The position numbers were made by a program, and so were the translations under genes. 45,010 bases of DNA from Acidobacteriota bacterium (GTDB lineage: Bacteria; Acidobacteriota; Thermoanaerobaculia; UBA5066): the NCBI GenBank assembly GCA_030278895.1, contig JARXKK010000002.1, forward strand, positions 36,512 to 81,521, given 5' to 3'. The notes under the pieces were generated by a model that ran no database searches, had not been told where the DNA came from, and was given only the letters and a program-made list of their open reading frames with translations. Shown here piece by piece: positions 28,125 to 36,450 of the stretch. Each line of letters opens with the position of its first letter. The stretch's first letter is position 1.

Positions 28125-28932
28125 GCTGCCGCGCCTCGAACGCTGGATGCAGGCCGTCATCGTGCATCCCGGCAGCGTCGCGGAGGCCGTGCGCGCCCGC
28201 TCTGCGACGCGGCACCTGCAGGTTTCCGACGCGCGCCGCGCGCTTCTGCCCTCGAGGACGATGGCGCCGCTCGAACGGCTCGCAATCTACCAGGGGATGT
28301 ACCCGCTCCGGATGCACGAGGCTCTCGCCGCCGACTATCCCGGCCTCGCGGCGTTCCTCGGACACGAGCGCTTCTCCGATTTCGTCCTCTCGTACGTGGC
28401 TGTCCATCCCTCGCGCAGCTACACGTTCGCGCACCTGGGCCATCGCGTGCCCGAGTTCCTCCGGAAGACACGCCGTTTCGCCCCCACGGCTTTTCTCGCC
28501 GACCTCGCGCGGCTCGAACGGGCGATGACCGAGGTATTCGAGGTCGACGAGGAGCAGGCCGGGCCGCCGCCGTCTCCTCCCCGGCACGTCGCGACGGACT
28601 GGGCGTCGCGACGGTTTGCCGTGAGCCCGACCCTGCGGTTGCTTTCCTTCCGGTACGCCGTCGGGCCGGCTCTCGATGCGTTGAAGTCCGGGAAGAGGCC
28701 GGCCACGCGTCCGCGAGCATCGTGGACCGCCGTGCATCGGCGCCGCTACTCGGTTTACCGGGTGGAGCTCCGGCGCGAGGAGTTCCTGCTTCTCGGGGCT
28801 CTCACGAAGGGGCGGCCGCTGGGAGCCGCGCTCCGGGAAGCCGCCCGAAGGAACGGCAAGCCTCTCTCGCCCGCGGCCGTCACGCGCGCCTTTCGCACCT
28901 TCACGGCGGAAAGGCTGATCGGCGAAGGTTGA
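28117..28932 (+). CDS. DUF2063-like RiPP recognition/partner protein (BufC-like)
   Basis: ERLAIYQGMYPLRMHEALAADYPGLAAFLGHERFSDFVLSYVAVHPSRSYTFAHLGHRVPEFL; overlaps the DUF692 gene by 8 nt (GTG start). Confidence 0.88.
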   Translation: MAELPRLERWMQAVIVHPGSVAEAVRARSATRHLQVSDARRALLPSRTMAPLERLAIYQGMYPLRMHEALAADYPGLAAFLGHERFSDFVLSYVAVHPSRSYTFAHLGHRVPEFLRKTRRFAPTAFLADLARLERAMTEVFEVDEEQAGPPPSPPRHVATDWASRRFAVSPTLRLLSFRYAVGPALDALKSGKRPATRPRASWTAVHRRRYSVYRVELRREEFLLLGALTKGRPLGAALREAARRNGKPLSPAAVTRAFRTFTAERLIGEG

Positions 28933-28953
28933 GGGCGAAGGCCGCCACGTCGC

Positions 28954-29514
28954 TCACTTCTTCGCCCCGGCACTGGCGCTCTTCGCGAGATCGAGAAAAC
29001 GCTTCCTTCCCGTCTTCAGAAACTCGACGGCGGCTCCCCGGCCCTCCCAGCCTTCGAGCGTCACGTTGGCGGCGAGATTCGGGCGCGACACGACGAGAGT
29101 CGGAAACCCGCGGAGGCCGTACCGATCCGCGAGCATGAGCATCTCCGGCGCATTCTTGCCTGTCTCGCGCGCGCGGTCCTGGACGACGATCGGGACGTAG
29201 TCCTTCTCGACCTGCGCCGCGACGTCCGGATTCGCGAACACCTGCTGCTCGAGCAGGTGGCACGGGCCGCACCATTCCGCCGTGAAGAAGTAGAGCGCGG
29301 GCTTGCCGCTCTTCTTCGCTTCGGCCTCGCCGGCAGAAATCGCGCGCCACTTGATCGCGGTTCTGGCGGGCGAAACCTTCGCCGCCGCGCTCTTCGGGGG
29401 GGCGGCCTTCGCGGCCGCCGCGGCCGTCGCGTCCGCGCGCGACACGGACGAGGCGACCAGGAATGCCGCCGCGAGACCGGCGGCACTCGCGTGAAGAAAA
29501 CGAAAAACACGCAT
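28954..29514 (-). CDS. exported thioredoxin-family protein
   Basis: Signal peptide and ALYFFTAEWCGPCHLLEQQVFANPDVAAQVEKDYVPIVVQD, FPTLVV. Confidence 0.9.
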   Translation of the reverse strand: MRVFRFLHASAAGLAAAFLVASSVSRADATAAAAAKAAPPKSAAAKVSPARTAIKWRAISAGEAEAKKSGKPALYFFTAEWCGPCHLLEQQVFANPDVAAQVEKDYVPIVVQDRARETGKNAPEMLMLADRYGLRGFPTLVVSRPNLAANVTLEGWEGRGAAVEFLKTGRKRFLDLAKSASAGAKK

Positions 29515-29521
29515 CGGCGCG

Positions 29522-29548
29522 ATCTTAGCAGCGGTCGAAACGGGTCAA
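29522..29548 (-). promoter_or_regulatory. candidate promoter of the thioredoxin gene
   Basis: Minus strand TTGACC-15 bp-TAAGAT with extended TGC; -10 ends 7 nt before the ATG. Confidence 0.4.
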
Positions 29549-31530
29549 CGGGCCGCCGGGTCTAGCCGGACAGGGGCGTCCGGGACCTCCGCGAGGAAGG
29601 CGCGAAGCCCCCGGGGCCACTCGGCCGGCGGGTGCTCGAGCGCCTGCCGGAGCGTGGGGGTGCGGATCCCGCGCGCCGCCTCGGAGAGAAGCGCGGCGGC
29701 CGCCGTGTCGGACCCCTCGTCCCGGGCCGCGAGAGCCCGAACGAGTGAGAGAACGGGGGCTGCCCGCACGCGCTCGGGAAGCGAGTCGAGGAAGGCGCGG
29801 TATTCGTCGCCCCGCCCCGCGAGGCGAAGCGCTTCGGCGCGAAGGGCCGCCGTGTAGGCGGAGGGCGAGAGCGCGAAGAGCCTCCCGGCGAGACGCGCCG
29901 CGCGTTCCGGATTCCCGATGTCGAGGTTGCGCATCGTCTGGTCCGCGAGGCCCGCGATCCAGGCGGTGTTGTACGTGCCGGGTCGCTCGCCCCGAGGATG
30001 ATCAAAGCCCATGAAGAGGTGGGGCCAGCGAAACGCAGACGCGAGATAGAGAACGAGCGGAGTTTGCGTCGTGATCTGCGGCGATGCCGCCGCGAGTCTG
30101 GGCACGGCGTCCGGGCTCGTCGTGAGCCACGGAGGCTGGGACAGGCGGGCGCGGCGCGCGTCTTCGTCGCCGTCCGCCATTCGGATTGCGAGAAGAAACG
30201 GCTGCACACGCAGCGGCGAGAACGCGGGATCGGATGCCGCGGGAACGTATCGGGGCAGAAACCACGCGCCGTCGCGACTCTCGGGCGGCCGGAAAGACGG
30301 TGGATATTCCTCGTAAAGCGACTGCGAGACGCGCGCAAGCCCGGTTGAGGACACGTAGTAAAACGACGCCGCCTCGGCCTGGAACGTGCCGAGTCCATTC
30401 ACGAAGACGCCGAGAACGACGAGGACCACGCCGGCCGCGCGCCGGGCCGGCGTCACCACGACCGTCCCCGCCGCGGCTGCGAGAAGCGGCACGAGCGGAA
30501 CGAGAAAGCGGGGACCCCATCCTCCGCTCCCGTCCCACGCCCACCAGCTCGCATAGAGGGCGAGAAACGCGACGAAGAGGAGGAGCGTCGAAGAGGCGGC
30601 GACGCGCGCCTCCGGACGGCGCAGGAGTGAGACGAGTCCGGCGAAGGCGAGGAGGCCGAGCGGGAAGAACAGGAAAAGCCCCTTGTTCGGGCCGACGAGG
30701 AGCCGCCACGCGCCGTCGAGGGGAGGATGTGAGAACCGCTGGCCGCGCGCATACGAGGAGAATGGCCGCCCGAACCGCACGACCTCGAAGACGAGCATCA
30801 GCGCGACCGGCACCGCGGCTCCCGCCGCGGCGGCGCACCAGGTCCGGAGCCGCCCGCGGGACGGCGGCCACGGTCCGGCGAGAAGGGGCAGCAGCGGCAG
30901 GGGGAAAAAAAGCAGGTTCGCGACCTTCGTGAGAACGAGCCAGCCCGCAGCGAATCCAGCGGCGGAGGCGAGGCACACGGCCGCGCGGCCTTCCGCCCGA
31001 ACGGCGCGGACCGCGAACGTCGTCGCGAAGACCAGGCAGGCCGCCTGCAGAGGCTCCGTGAATCCGCACGCCGTGTACGGCCAGAGGGGCGAGCCGAGGG
31101 CCGTCCCGAAGACGGCGAGGCTCTGCCCGAAGGCTCCGGCGCCGAGCGTTCTCGCGAGGAGGCCCGCCCCGCCGGCTGCCGCCGCCACGAGCAGAACCTG
31201 CAGGAGGGCGAAGAGCGTCTGTGACGTGCGCGCGCCGAAGCGCGCTTCCCACGGACCCGCGGCCAGCGCGAAGGGCACTTCGAGAAGCGGCAGGCCCATG
31301 CCGTAAGGCGACACGGCGTCGCCGCCCGGCCTCGGGATCGCAAACGTCTGCCCGCGCGCGGTCCCGAGCTCGAAGGTCTCGGCGATCGAAATCGCCGTGT
31401 AGAGCATCTGCTGCTCGTCCGTCACGGTCCCGAACGTTCGCTCCTCGGCCGTGCCCGCGAGGAGGACGAACGCGGCGACGACCGAGAACCCGAGCGCGCG
31501 GCCGTCGCGCTTCAGGGCTGCCCGTGCCAT
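29545..31530 (-). CDS. large GT-C-like integral membrane protein (paralog of 1666..3642)
   Basis: 661 aa polytopic; PGGDAVSPYGMGLPLLE, PNKGLFLFFPLGLLAFAGLVSLLRR, ASWWAWDGSGGWGPRFLVPLVPLL. Confidence 0.7.
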   Translation of the reverse strand: MARAALKRDGRALGFSVVAAFVLLAGTAEERTFGTVTDEQQMLYTAISIAETFELGTARGQTFAIPRPGGDAVSPYGMGLPLLEVPFALAAGPWEARFGARTSQTLFALLQVLLVAAAAGGAGLLARTLGAGAFGQSLAVFGTALGSPLWPYTACGFTEPLQAACLVFATTFAVRAVRAEGRAAVCLASAAGFAAGWLVLTKVANLLFFPLPLLPLLAGPWPPSRGRLRTWCAAAAGAAVPVALMLVFEVVRFGRPFSSYARGQRFSHPPLDGAWRLLVGPNKGLFLFFPLGLLAFAGLVSLLRRPEARVAASSTLLLFVAFLALYASWWAWDGSGGWGPRFLVPLVPLLAAAAGTVVVTPARRAAGVVLVVLGVFVNGLGTFQAEAASFYYVSSTGLARVSQSLYEEYPPSFRPPESRDGAWFLPRYVPAASDPAFSPLRVQPFLLAIRMADGDEDARRARLSQPPWLTTSPDAVPRLAAASPQITTQTPLVLYLASAFRWPHLFMGFDHPRGERPGTYNTAWIAGLADQTMRNLDIGNPERAARLAGRLFALSPSAYTAALRAEALRLAGRGDEYRAFLDSLPERVRAAPVLSLVRALAARDEGSDTAAAALLSEAARGIRTPTLRQALEHPPAEWPRGLRAFLAEVPDAPVRLDPAAR

Positions 31531-32105
31531 CGAGCCGCCTGAGGCCGGCCACCGCCGTCGAGGGCCCGCCGGACCGCGGCCATCGGCTCCGTCTCCACGG
31601 TGAAGTACTCGGCGCCGTCCCGCGCGAACCCCTGGTCCGCGACGTGCTTGAGGGCGGCGAGAAGCGGGTCGAAGCAGCCCGACCCATTGAAGAGGACGAT
31701 CGGCCGCTCATGATGGCCGAGCTGGCGCCACGTGACGATCTCGAAGAACTCGTCCAGCGTTCCAAAGCCGCCCGCGAGCGTGAGGAAGCCGCTGGCCAGC
31801 TCCGCCATCCGGGCCTTTCGCTCGTGCATCGTCGCGACGATCTCGAGCCGCGTGAGCCCGCCGTGCGCGACCTCCTTCGCCGCGAGGCCCGCCGGAATCA
31901 CGCCGTAGACGGGGGCGCCCTCTTCGAGCGCGGCGTCCGCCAGGATGCCCATGAGCCCGACGCGCCCGCCGCCGTACACGAGTCCCGCTCCGGCGCGGGC
32001 GATCGCGCGCCCGATCGCGGCGGCGCCTTCCGCGTGCACCGGAGAAAGGCCCGGCCGCGCGCCGCAGAAAACCGTGAGGAGGGGCCGGTCGAACGTCATC
32101 GTCAT
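31512..32105 (-). CDS. LOG family (TIGR00730) Rossmann-fold protein, putative phosphoribohydrolase
   Basis: VFCGARPGLSP, GGGRVGLMGILADAAL, MHERKARM, AGGFGTLDEFFEIVTWRQLG. Confidence 0.92.
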   Translation of the reverse strand: MTMTFDRPLLTVFCGARPGLSPVHAEGAAAIGRAIARAGAGLVYGGGRVGLMGILADAALEEGAPVYGVIPAGLAAKEVAHGGLTRLEIVATMHERKARMAELASGFLTLAGGFGTLDEFFEIVTWRQLGHHERPIVLFNGSGCFDPLLAALKHVADQGFARDGAEYFTVETEPMAAVRRALDGGGRPQAARWHGQP

Positions 32106-32149
32106 GCCGGAATGATGCCCGATCCAGCCGCGTGCGGTAAGGTCGCGGC

Positions 32150-32731
32150 ATGACGGCTTCCGGCCCCTCCGACCCGGCGCGGGCGGCTCTCTCTCTCGCC
32201 CTCCGCAGGCATGCCCCGATCGACGCGGAAGAAGCCGAAGACAAGAACGCCATCCTAAGCCTCGTCGAGACGGAGCCCGCGTGCTTCTCACGGCACACGT
32301 TCGCGCCCGGGCACGTCACCGGCAGCGCCTTCATCGTCTGCCCGGGGACGAGCCTCGTCCTGCTGCACCACCACCGGCGCCTGGACGCCTGGCTGCAGAT
32401 GGGCGGCCATGATGAGGGCGAGCACGATCCCCGCGCGACCGCGCTCCGGGAGGCGGCGGAGGAATCGGGGCTTCCCGACCTCGCGTTCCTGGTCGACGAG
32501 ATCCTCGACCTCGACGTCCATTCGATCCCCGCCGGCAAGGGCGAGCCTCCTCACCTTCACCACGACGTGCGTTACGCGCTCGCGACCCGGGAGCCCGGGG
32601 CCATCCACCGCGACGCCGCCGAGTCCATCGACCTCAAGTGGTTCACGCTCGCCGAGGCCGCCGAGAAGATGAACGAGCCCGGCGGCCGCCGCGCTCTCAC
32701 CCGGATAGCGGCGCTGCTCGCGGAACGCTGA
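32150..32731 (+). CDS. Nudix hydrolase
   Basis: Nudix box GGHDEGEHDPRATALREAAEESGL. Confidence 0.92.
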   Translation: MTASGPSDPARAALSLALRRHAPIDAEEAEDKNAILSLVETEPACFSRHTFAPGHVTGSAFIVCPGTSLVLLHHHRRLDAWLQMGGHDEGEHDPRATALREAAEESGLPDLAFLVDEILDLDVHSIPAGKGEPPHLHHDVRYALATREPGAIHRDAAESIDLKWFTLAEAAEKMNEPGGRRALTRIAALLAER

Positions 32732-32734
32732 CGG

Positions 32735-34597
32735 TCAGGCCCCGGCCGGCCCGGCTTCGGGCGCGCCCTCTGCGCTTTCCGCGTCCCGGTACATCTGTTC
32801 GATGACGTCCCGGTATTTCTCGGCGATGACGCGGCGCTTGATCTTCATGGTGGGCGTCAGCTCGCCGCCTTCGATCGTGAAGTCGTCCGTGAGGAGCCGG
32901 AAGGCCCGGATCTGGCGTTCGTGCGGCTCGTCTCCGTTCAGGATGTCGATCGCCTGCCGGACGAGCGAAAGCGTCTTCGGGTCGTTGACGAGCTCGCTCT
33001 GATCGCGATACGTCACGCCTGAGGCACGGGCCCAGCTCTCGAGCTTCTCGAAGTTCGGGACGATGAGGGCCGAGAGGAACTTCTGGCGGTCGCCGATGAG
33101 CACGGCCGACGAGACGTACCGCACCGATTTCAGCGCGGCCTCGATCGGCGCCGGCGCGATGTTCTTGCCGTACGCGTTGATCAGGATTTCCTTCTTGCGG
33201 TCCGTAATCGTCAGAAAGCCCTCCGCGTCGAAGGAGCCGACGTCCCCGGTCCGGAACCACCCGTCGTCGTCGAAGACCTTCGCCGTTTCCTCGCTCTTGC
33301 GCCAGTAGCCGCCGTCCATGACGTTCGGCCCTTTGGCAAGCACCTCGCCGTCCGCGGCGAGCCGCAGCGTGACGCCCGGGATCGCGCGCCCGACCGTGCC
33401 GAGACGCCATTCGCCGGGACGATTGCAGGCGAGGACGGGACTCGTCTCCGTGAGACCGTAGCCTTCGTAGACTTCCACGCCGGCGCCGAGAAAGAAGGCC
33501 GCCACGTCCCTCGAAAGAGGCGCGCCCCCCGAAATGGCGAAGCGGAAACGGCCCCCGAGGCGGGCCTTGATCTTCCCGAAGACGAGCCGATCGGCGAGCG
33601 CGTACCGCAGCCGGAGAAAGACCCCCGGCTCCTTCCCCGCGTCGAGAATCGCGAGGCGCCGGGCGCCCGTCCGTACGCCCCAGGAAAAGATCGCGCGCCG
33701 GAGAGCGGGAGCCTTGTCCACTGCAACCTGCACTCGCGTGAGCATTTTCTCGTAGACGCGCGGCACGGCGGCGAAGCAATGGGGCCTGATCTCGGCGAAG
33801 TTCTCCGAGAGCTTGTCGATCGACTCCGCGTACGTGATGGTCGCGGCCCGGGAAAAGAAGAGATAGTCGACCATCCGCTCGAACACGTGCGAAAGGGGCA
33901 GGAAGGAAAGCGCCACCGTGTCGTCGGGGACGTCGAAGAGCGCGGAGCACGCCGCGACGTTCGACACGAAGTTCTTGTGCGTGAGAACGGCGCCCTTGGG
34001 CTCTCCCGTCGTGCCGGACGTGTAGATCATGGTCGCGAGATCGCCCGGAAGGACGGCCGACGCGCGCTCCTCGAAGGCTCCCGGGTCGACGCGCAGCGCC
34101 GCGAGACCCTTCTGGACGACGGTCTCGAAGGGCGTGGCCTTTCCCCCGCTCCACGCCACGTGGTCGAGGAGGATCACGTGTTTGAGCTCGGGGCATCGGT
34201 CGCGCACGTCCACGACCTTCTGAAGCTCGATCGCGTTCGAGACGAAGATGACCCTGGCGAGGGAGTCGCGCAGGATGTATTCGACCTGCGGCGCGAGGTA
34301 GCTCGTGTAGATCGGCACGGTCAGCGCGCCGAGCGAGAGCGCCGCGAAGTCCGCCATCGGCCATTCGGGCCGGTTCTCGGAAAGGATCGCGACCCGGTCC
34401 TCCCGGTCGACCCCGAGGAGCGCGAGTCCGAGCGCCAGACCCTGCGTGCGCTCGCCGAATTCCGCCGCCGAGAGGGGTGTCCAGGCCCCGCCGATCTTCG
34501 AAACGAGCAGCTCCGCCTTCCCGCTGGAAGCTGCGAAGCGGAAGTAGTCGAGGAGAGTCTGGGCAGGAAGAGGTTCGCGCACGATCGTCCTCGCCAT
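32735..34597 (-). CDS. long-chain acyl-CoA synthetase (AMP-binding)
   Basis: TMIYTSGTTGEPKGAVLTHKNF, YGLTETSPV, FRTGDVGSFDAEGFLTITDRKKEILINAYGKNIAPAPIE. Confidence 0.94.
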   Translation of the reverse strand: MARTIVREPLPAQTLLDYFRFAASSGKAELLVSKIGGAWTPLSAAEFGERTQGLALGLALLGVDREDRVAILSENRPEWPMADFAALSLGALTVPIYTSYLAPQVEYILRDSLARVIFVSNAIELQKVVDVRDRCPELKHVILLDHVAWSGGKATPFETVVQKGLAALRVDPGAFEERASAVLPGDLATMIYTSGTTGEPKGAVLTHKNFVSNVAACSALFDVPDDTVALSFLPLSHVFERMVDYLFFSRAATITYAESIDKLSENFAEIRPHCFAAVPRVYEKMLTRVQVAVDKAPALRRAIFSWGVRTGARRLAILDAGKEPGVFLRLRYALADRLVFGKIKARLGGRFRFAISGGAPLSRDVAAFFLGAGVEVYEGYGLTETSPVLACNRPGEWRLGTVGRAIPGVTLRLAADGEVLAKGPNVMDGGYWRKSEETAKVFDDDGWFRTGDVGSFDAEGFLTITDRKKEILINAYGKNIAPAPIEAALKSVRYVSSAVLIGDRQKFLSALIVPNFEKLESWARASGVTYRDQSELVNDPKTLSLVRQAIDILNGDEPHERQIRAFRLLTDDFTIEGGELTPTMKIKRRVIAEKYRDVIEQMYRDAESAEGAPEAGPAGA

Positions 34598-34644
34598 TAT
34601 GCTGCAGAGGACCGTCCCCCCGCCGCGAGAGTTATCATCGTCTC

Positions 34645-35238
34645 TTGGATCAAGCGCTTCTCGACGTCGTCGCGGACCCCATCTTCGTCAAGGATCGGCA
34701 CCACCGTCTCGTGCAGATGAACGAGGCCTTCTGCCGGTTCATGGGGTCGACCCGCGAGAAACTGCTGGGACAGACGGGACTCGAGCTCGTCACACCCGAG
34801 GAGGCCGCGGTCTTCGTCGCGAAGGACGACGAAGTCCTTCAGACCGGTCGGGAGAGCGTCAGCGAGGAAGAGGCGACGTTCGGGGACGGGCGCTCCCTCG
34901 TCGTCGTGACGCGCAAGACGCTCTACGTGAACGAGAAGGGAGAGCGCTTCGTCGTCGGCGTCATCCGCGACATTACCGAGCGCAAGCGTGCCGACAAAGA
35001 GCGAGAGAGGCTCGTCGAGGACCTCCGGAAAGCCCTTGCGGAAGTCCGCACGCTTCAGGAGTACCTTCCGATCTGTTCGTACTGCCGAAAGGTCCGCGAC
35101 GACAAGAACTACTGGACACAGATCGAAATCTACGTCACGGAACACACCGGTTCGATGTTCAGCCACGGGATCTGTCCCGAGTGCTACGCGAAGGTCGTGC
35201 AGCCGCAGCTCGACGGGATCCAGCGGCCGTCTCCCTAG
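34645..35238 (+). CDS. PAS domain protein with C-terminal Cys4 zinc-ribbon-like module
   Basis: LLDVVADPIFVKDRHHRLVQMNEAFCRFMG...VVGVIRDITERKRADKERERL, then LPICSYCRKVRDDKNYWTQIEIYVTEHTGSMFSHGICPECYAKV; start uncertain (TTG 34645 proposed). Confidence 0.8.
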   Translation: MDQALLDVVADPIFVKDRHHRLVQMNEAFCRFMGSTREKLLGQTGLELVTPEEAAVFVAKDDEVLQTGRESVSEEEATFGDGRSLVVVTRKTLYVNEKGERFVVGVIRDITERKRADKERERLVEDLRKALAEVRTLQEYLPICSYCRKVRDDKNYWTQIEIYVTEHTGSMFSHGICPECYAKVVQPQLDGIQRPSP

Positions 35239-35239
35239 C

Positions 35240-36442
35240 TCAAACGGCGCGCACGGAAATCGACAGCACGTCCGCGCAGCCGCGGATCTCCTCGAGCACC
35301 CCTGTCGGCGGCGCCGATCCGACCTGGATGCGCGCACAGGCCGCCTCGGCACCCGCGAAGACGACGTTCTCCGTCTTTTCGACGTTGATTCCGGCCGCGC
35401 TGAGCACGCCGAAAACGTGAGCGAGCACGCCGATCCGGTCGCGATGGCGGACGGACAGGACGTGCGTCGCCGGCGTGCGGCTCGCGAGGTTGACCGCGTT
35501 CGGCACTTCACCGCTCGACGCGAACGCCGCGACGATACGGACGGTTTCGGCGGCGATCGCGCTCTGCGCCTGGTCCGTCGATGCGCCGACGTGGTGCGTC
35601 CCGATGACGCCCGGGTTCTTCACGATGTCGTCCTCGAACGTCCCGGTGCCTCCGGCGGGCTCCTTCTCGAAGACGTCGAGGCCCGCCCGGATGCCGCGTT
35701 CCGTGACCGCCTTTCGAAGCGCCGCCGCGTCCACGACTTCGCCGCGGCTCGTGTTCACGAAAAACGCGCCCGGTTTCATGGCCTCGAAGAAACGGACGTC
35801 GAGCATGCCCGCCGTCTCCTTCGTGAGCGCGCAATGCACGGTCACGACGTCGGACGCGGCCGCGAGCGCGTGGACCGAGTCGGCGCGGGCGACGCCGAGC
35901 CGGGACGCGAGGTCATCGTCCAGCGAGCGGCTCCAGGCGACGACAGGCATTCCGAACGCGCGCGCGCGCCCGACGACCTCGAGACCGATCGCCCCCAGCC
36001 CGACGACGCCGAGCGTGCGGCCCGCGAGGCCCCTGGCCTTTCCATACAGCGCCTTGTTCCAGATTCCCGCGCTGAGGTCGTTGGCCTGTTCCACGAGCCT
36101 TCGGTCGAGGGCGAGAATCAGGCCCCACGTCAGCTCGGCCACGGCGATCGCGTTCTTTCCCGGGCAGTTCGAGACCGCAATCGCGCGCGCCGAAGCGGCC
36201 CCGAGGTCGATCGTGTTCACGCCGGCACCCGCGCGCACGACGAGAGCGAGCCCGGAGGCGACTTCGATCTCGGGAGCCCCGACCTTCGTGCCCCGCACCA
36301 CGAGCACCTCTGCACCCGTTTCGGCGAGGCGCGCGCCGAGCGCCGCGCCCTCCAGCTTCGGCTCGTAGAGGACCTCGCAGCCGAGAGCGGCGAGGCCGTC
36401 GAGCCCGGACTTTTCGAACGCGTCGGCGACGAGAACCTTCAT
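35240..36442 (-). CDS. serA: D-3-phosphoglycerate dehydrogenase with C-terminal ACT-like domain
   Basis: RTLGVVGLGAIGLEVVGRARAFGM, VNTSRGEVVDAAAL, HVGASTDQAQSAIA, C-terminal ACT-like VLSVRHRDRIGVLAHVFGVLSAAGINVEKTENVVF; start ATG 36442. Confidence 0.88.
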   Translation of the reverse strand: MKVLVADAFEKSGLDGLAALGCEVLYEPKLEGAALGARLAETGAEVLVVRGTKVGAPEIEVASGLALVVRAGAGVNTIDLGAASARAIAVSNCPGKNAIAVAELTWGLILALDRRLVEQANDLSAGIWNKALYGKARGLAGRTLGVVGLGAIGLEVVGRARAFGMPVVAWSRSLDDDLASRLGVARADSVHALAAASDVVTVHCALTKETAGMLDVRFFEAMKPGAFFVNTSRGEVVDAAALRKAVTERGIRAGLDVFEKEPAGGTGTFEDDIVKNPGVIGTHHVGASTDQAQSAIAAETVRIVAAFASSGEVPNAVNLASRTPATHVLSVRHRDRIGVLAHVFGVLSAAGINVEKTENVVFAGAEAACARIQVGSAPPTGVLEEIRGCADVLSISVRAV

Positions 36443-36450
36443 ACGGGACT

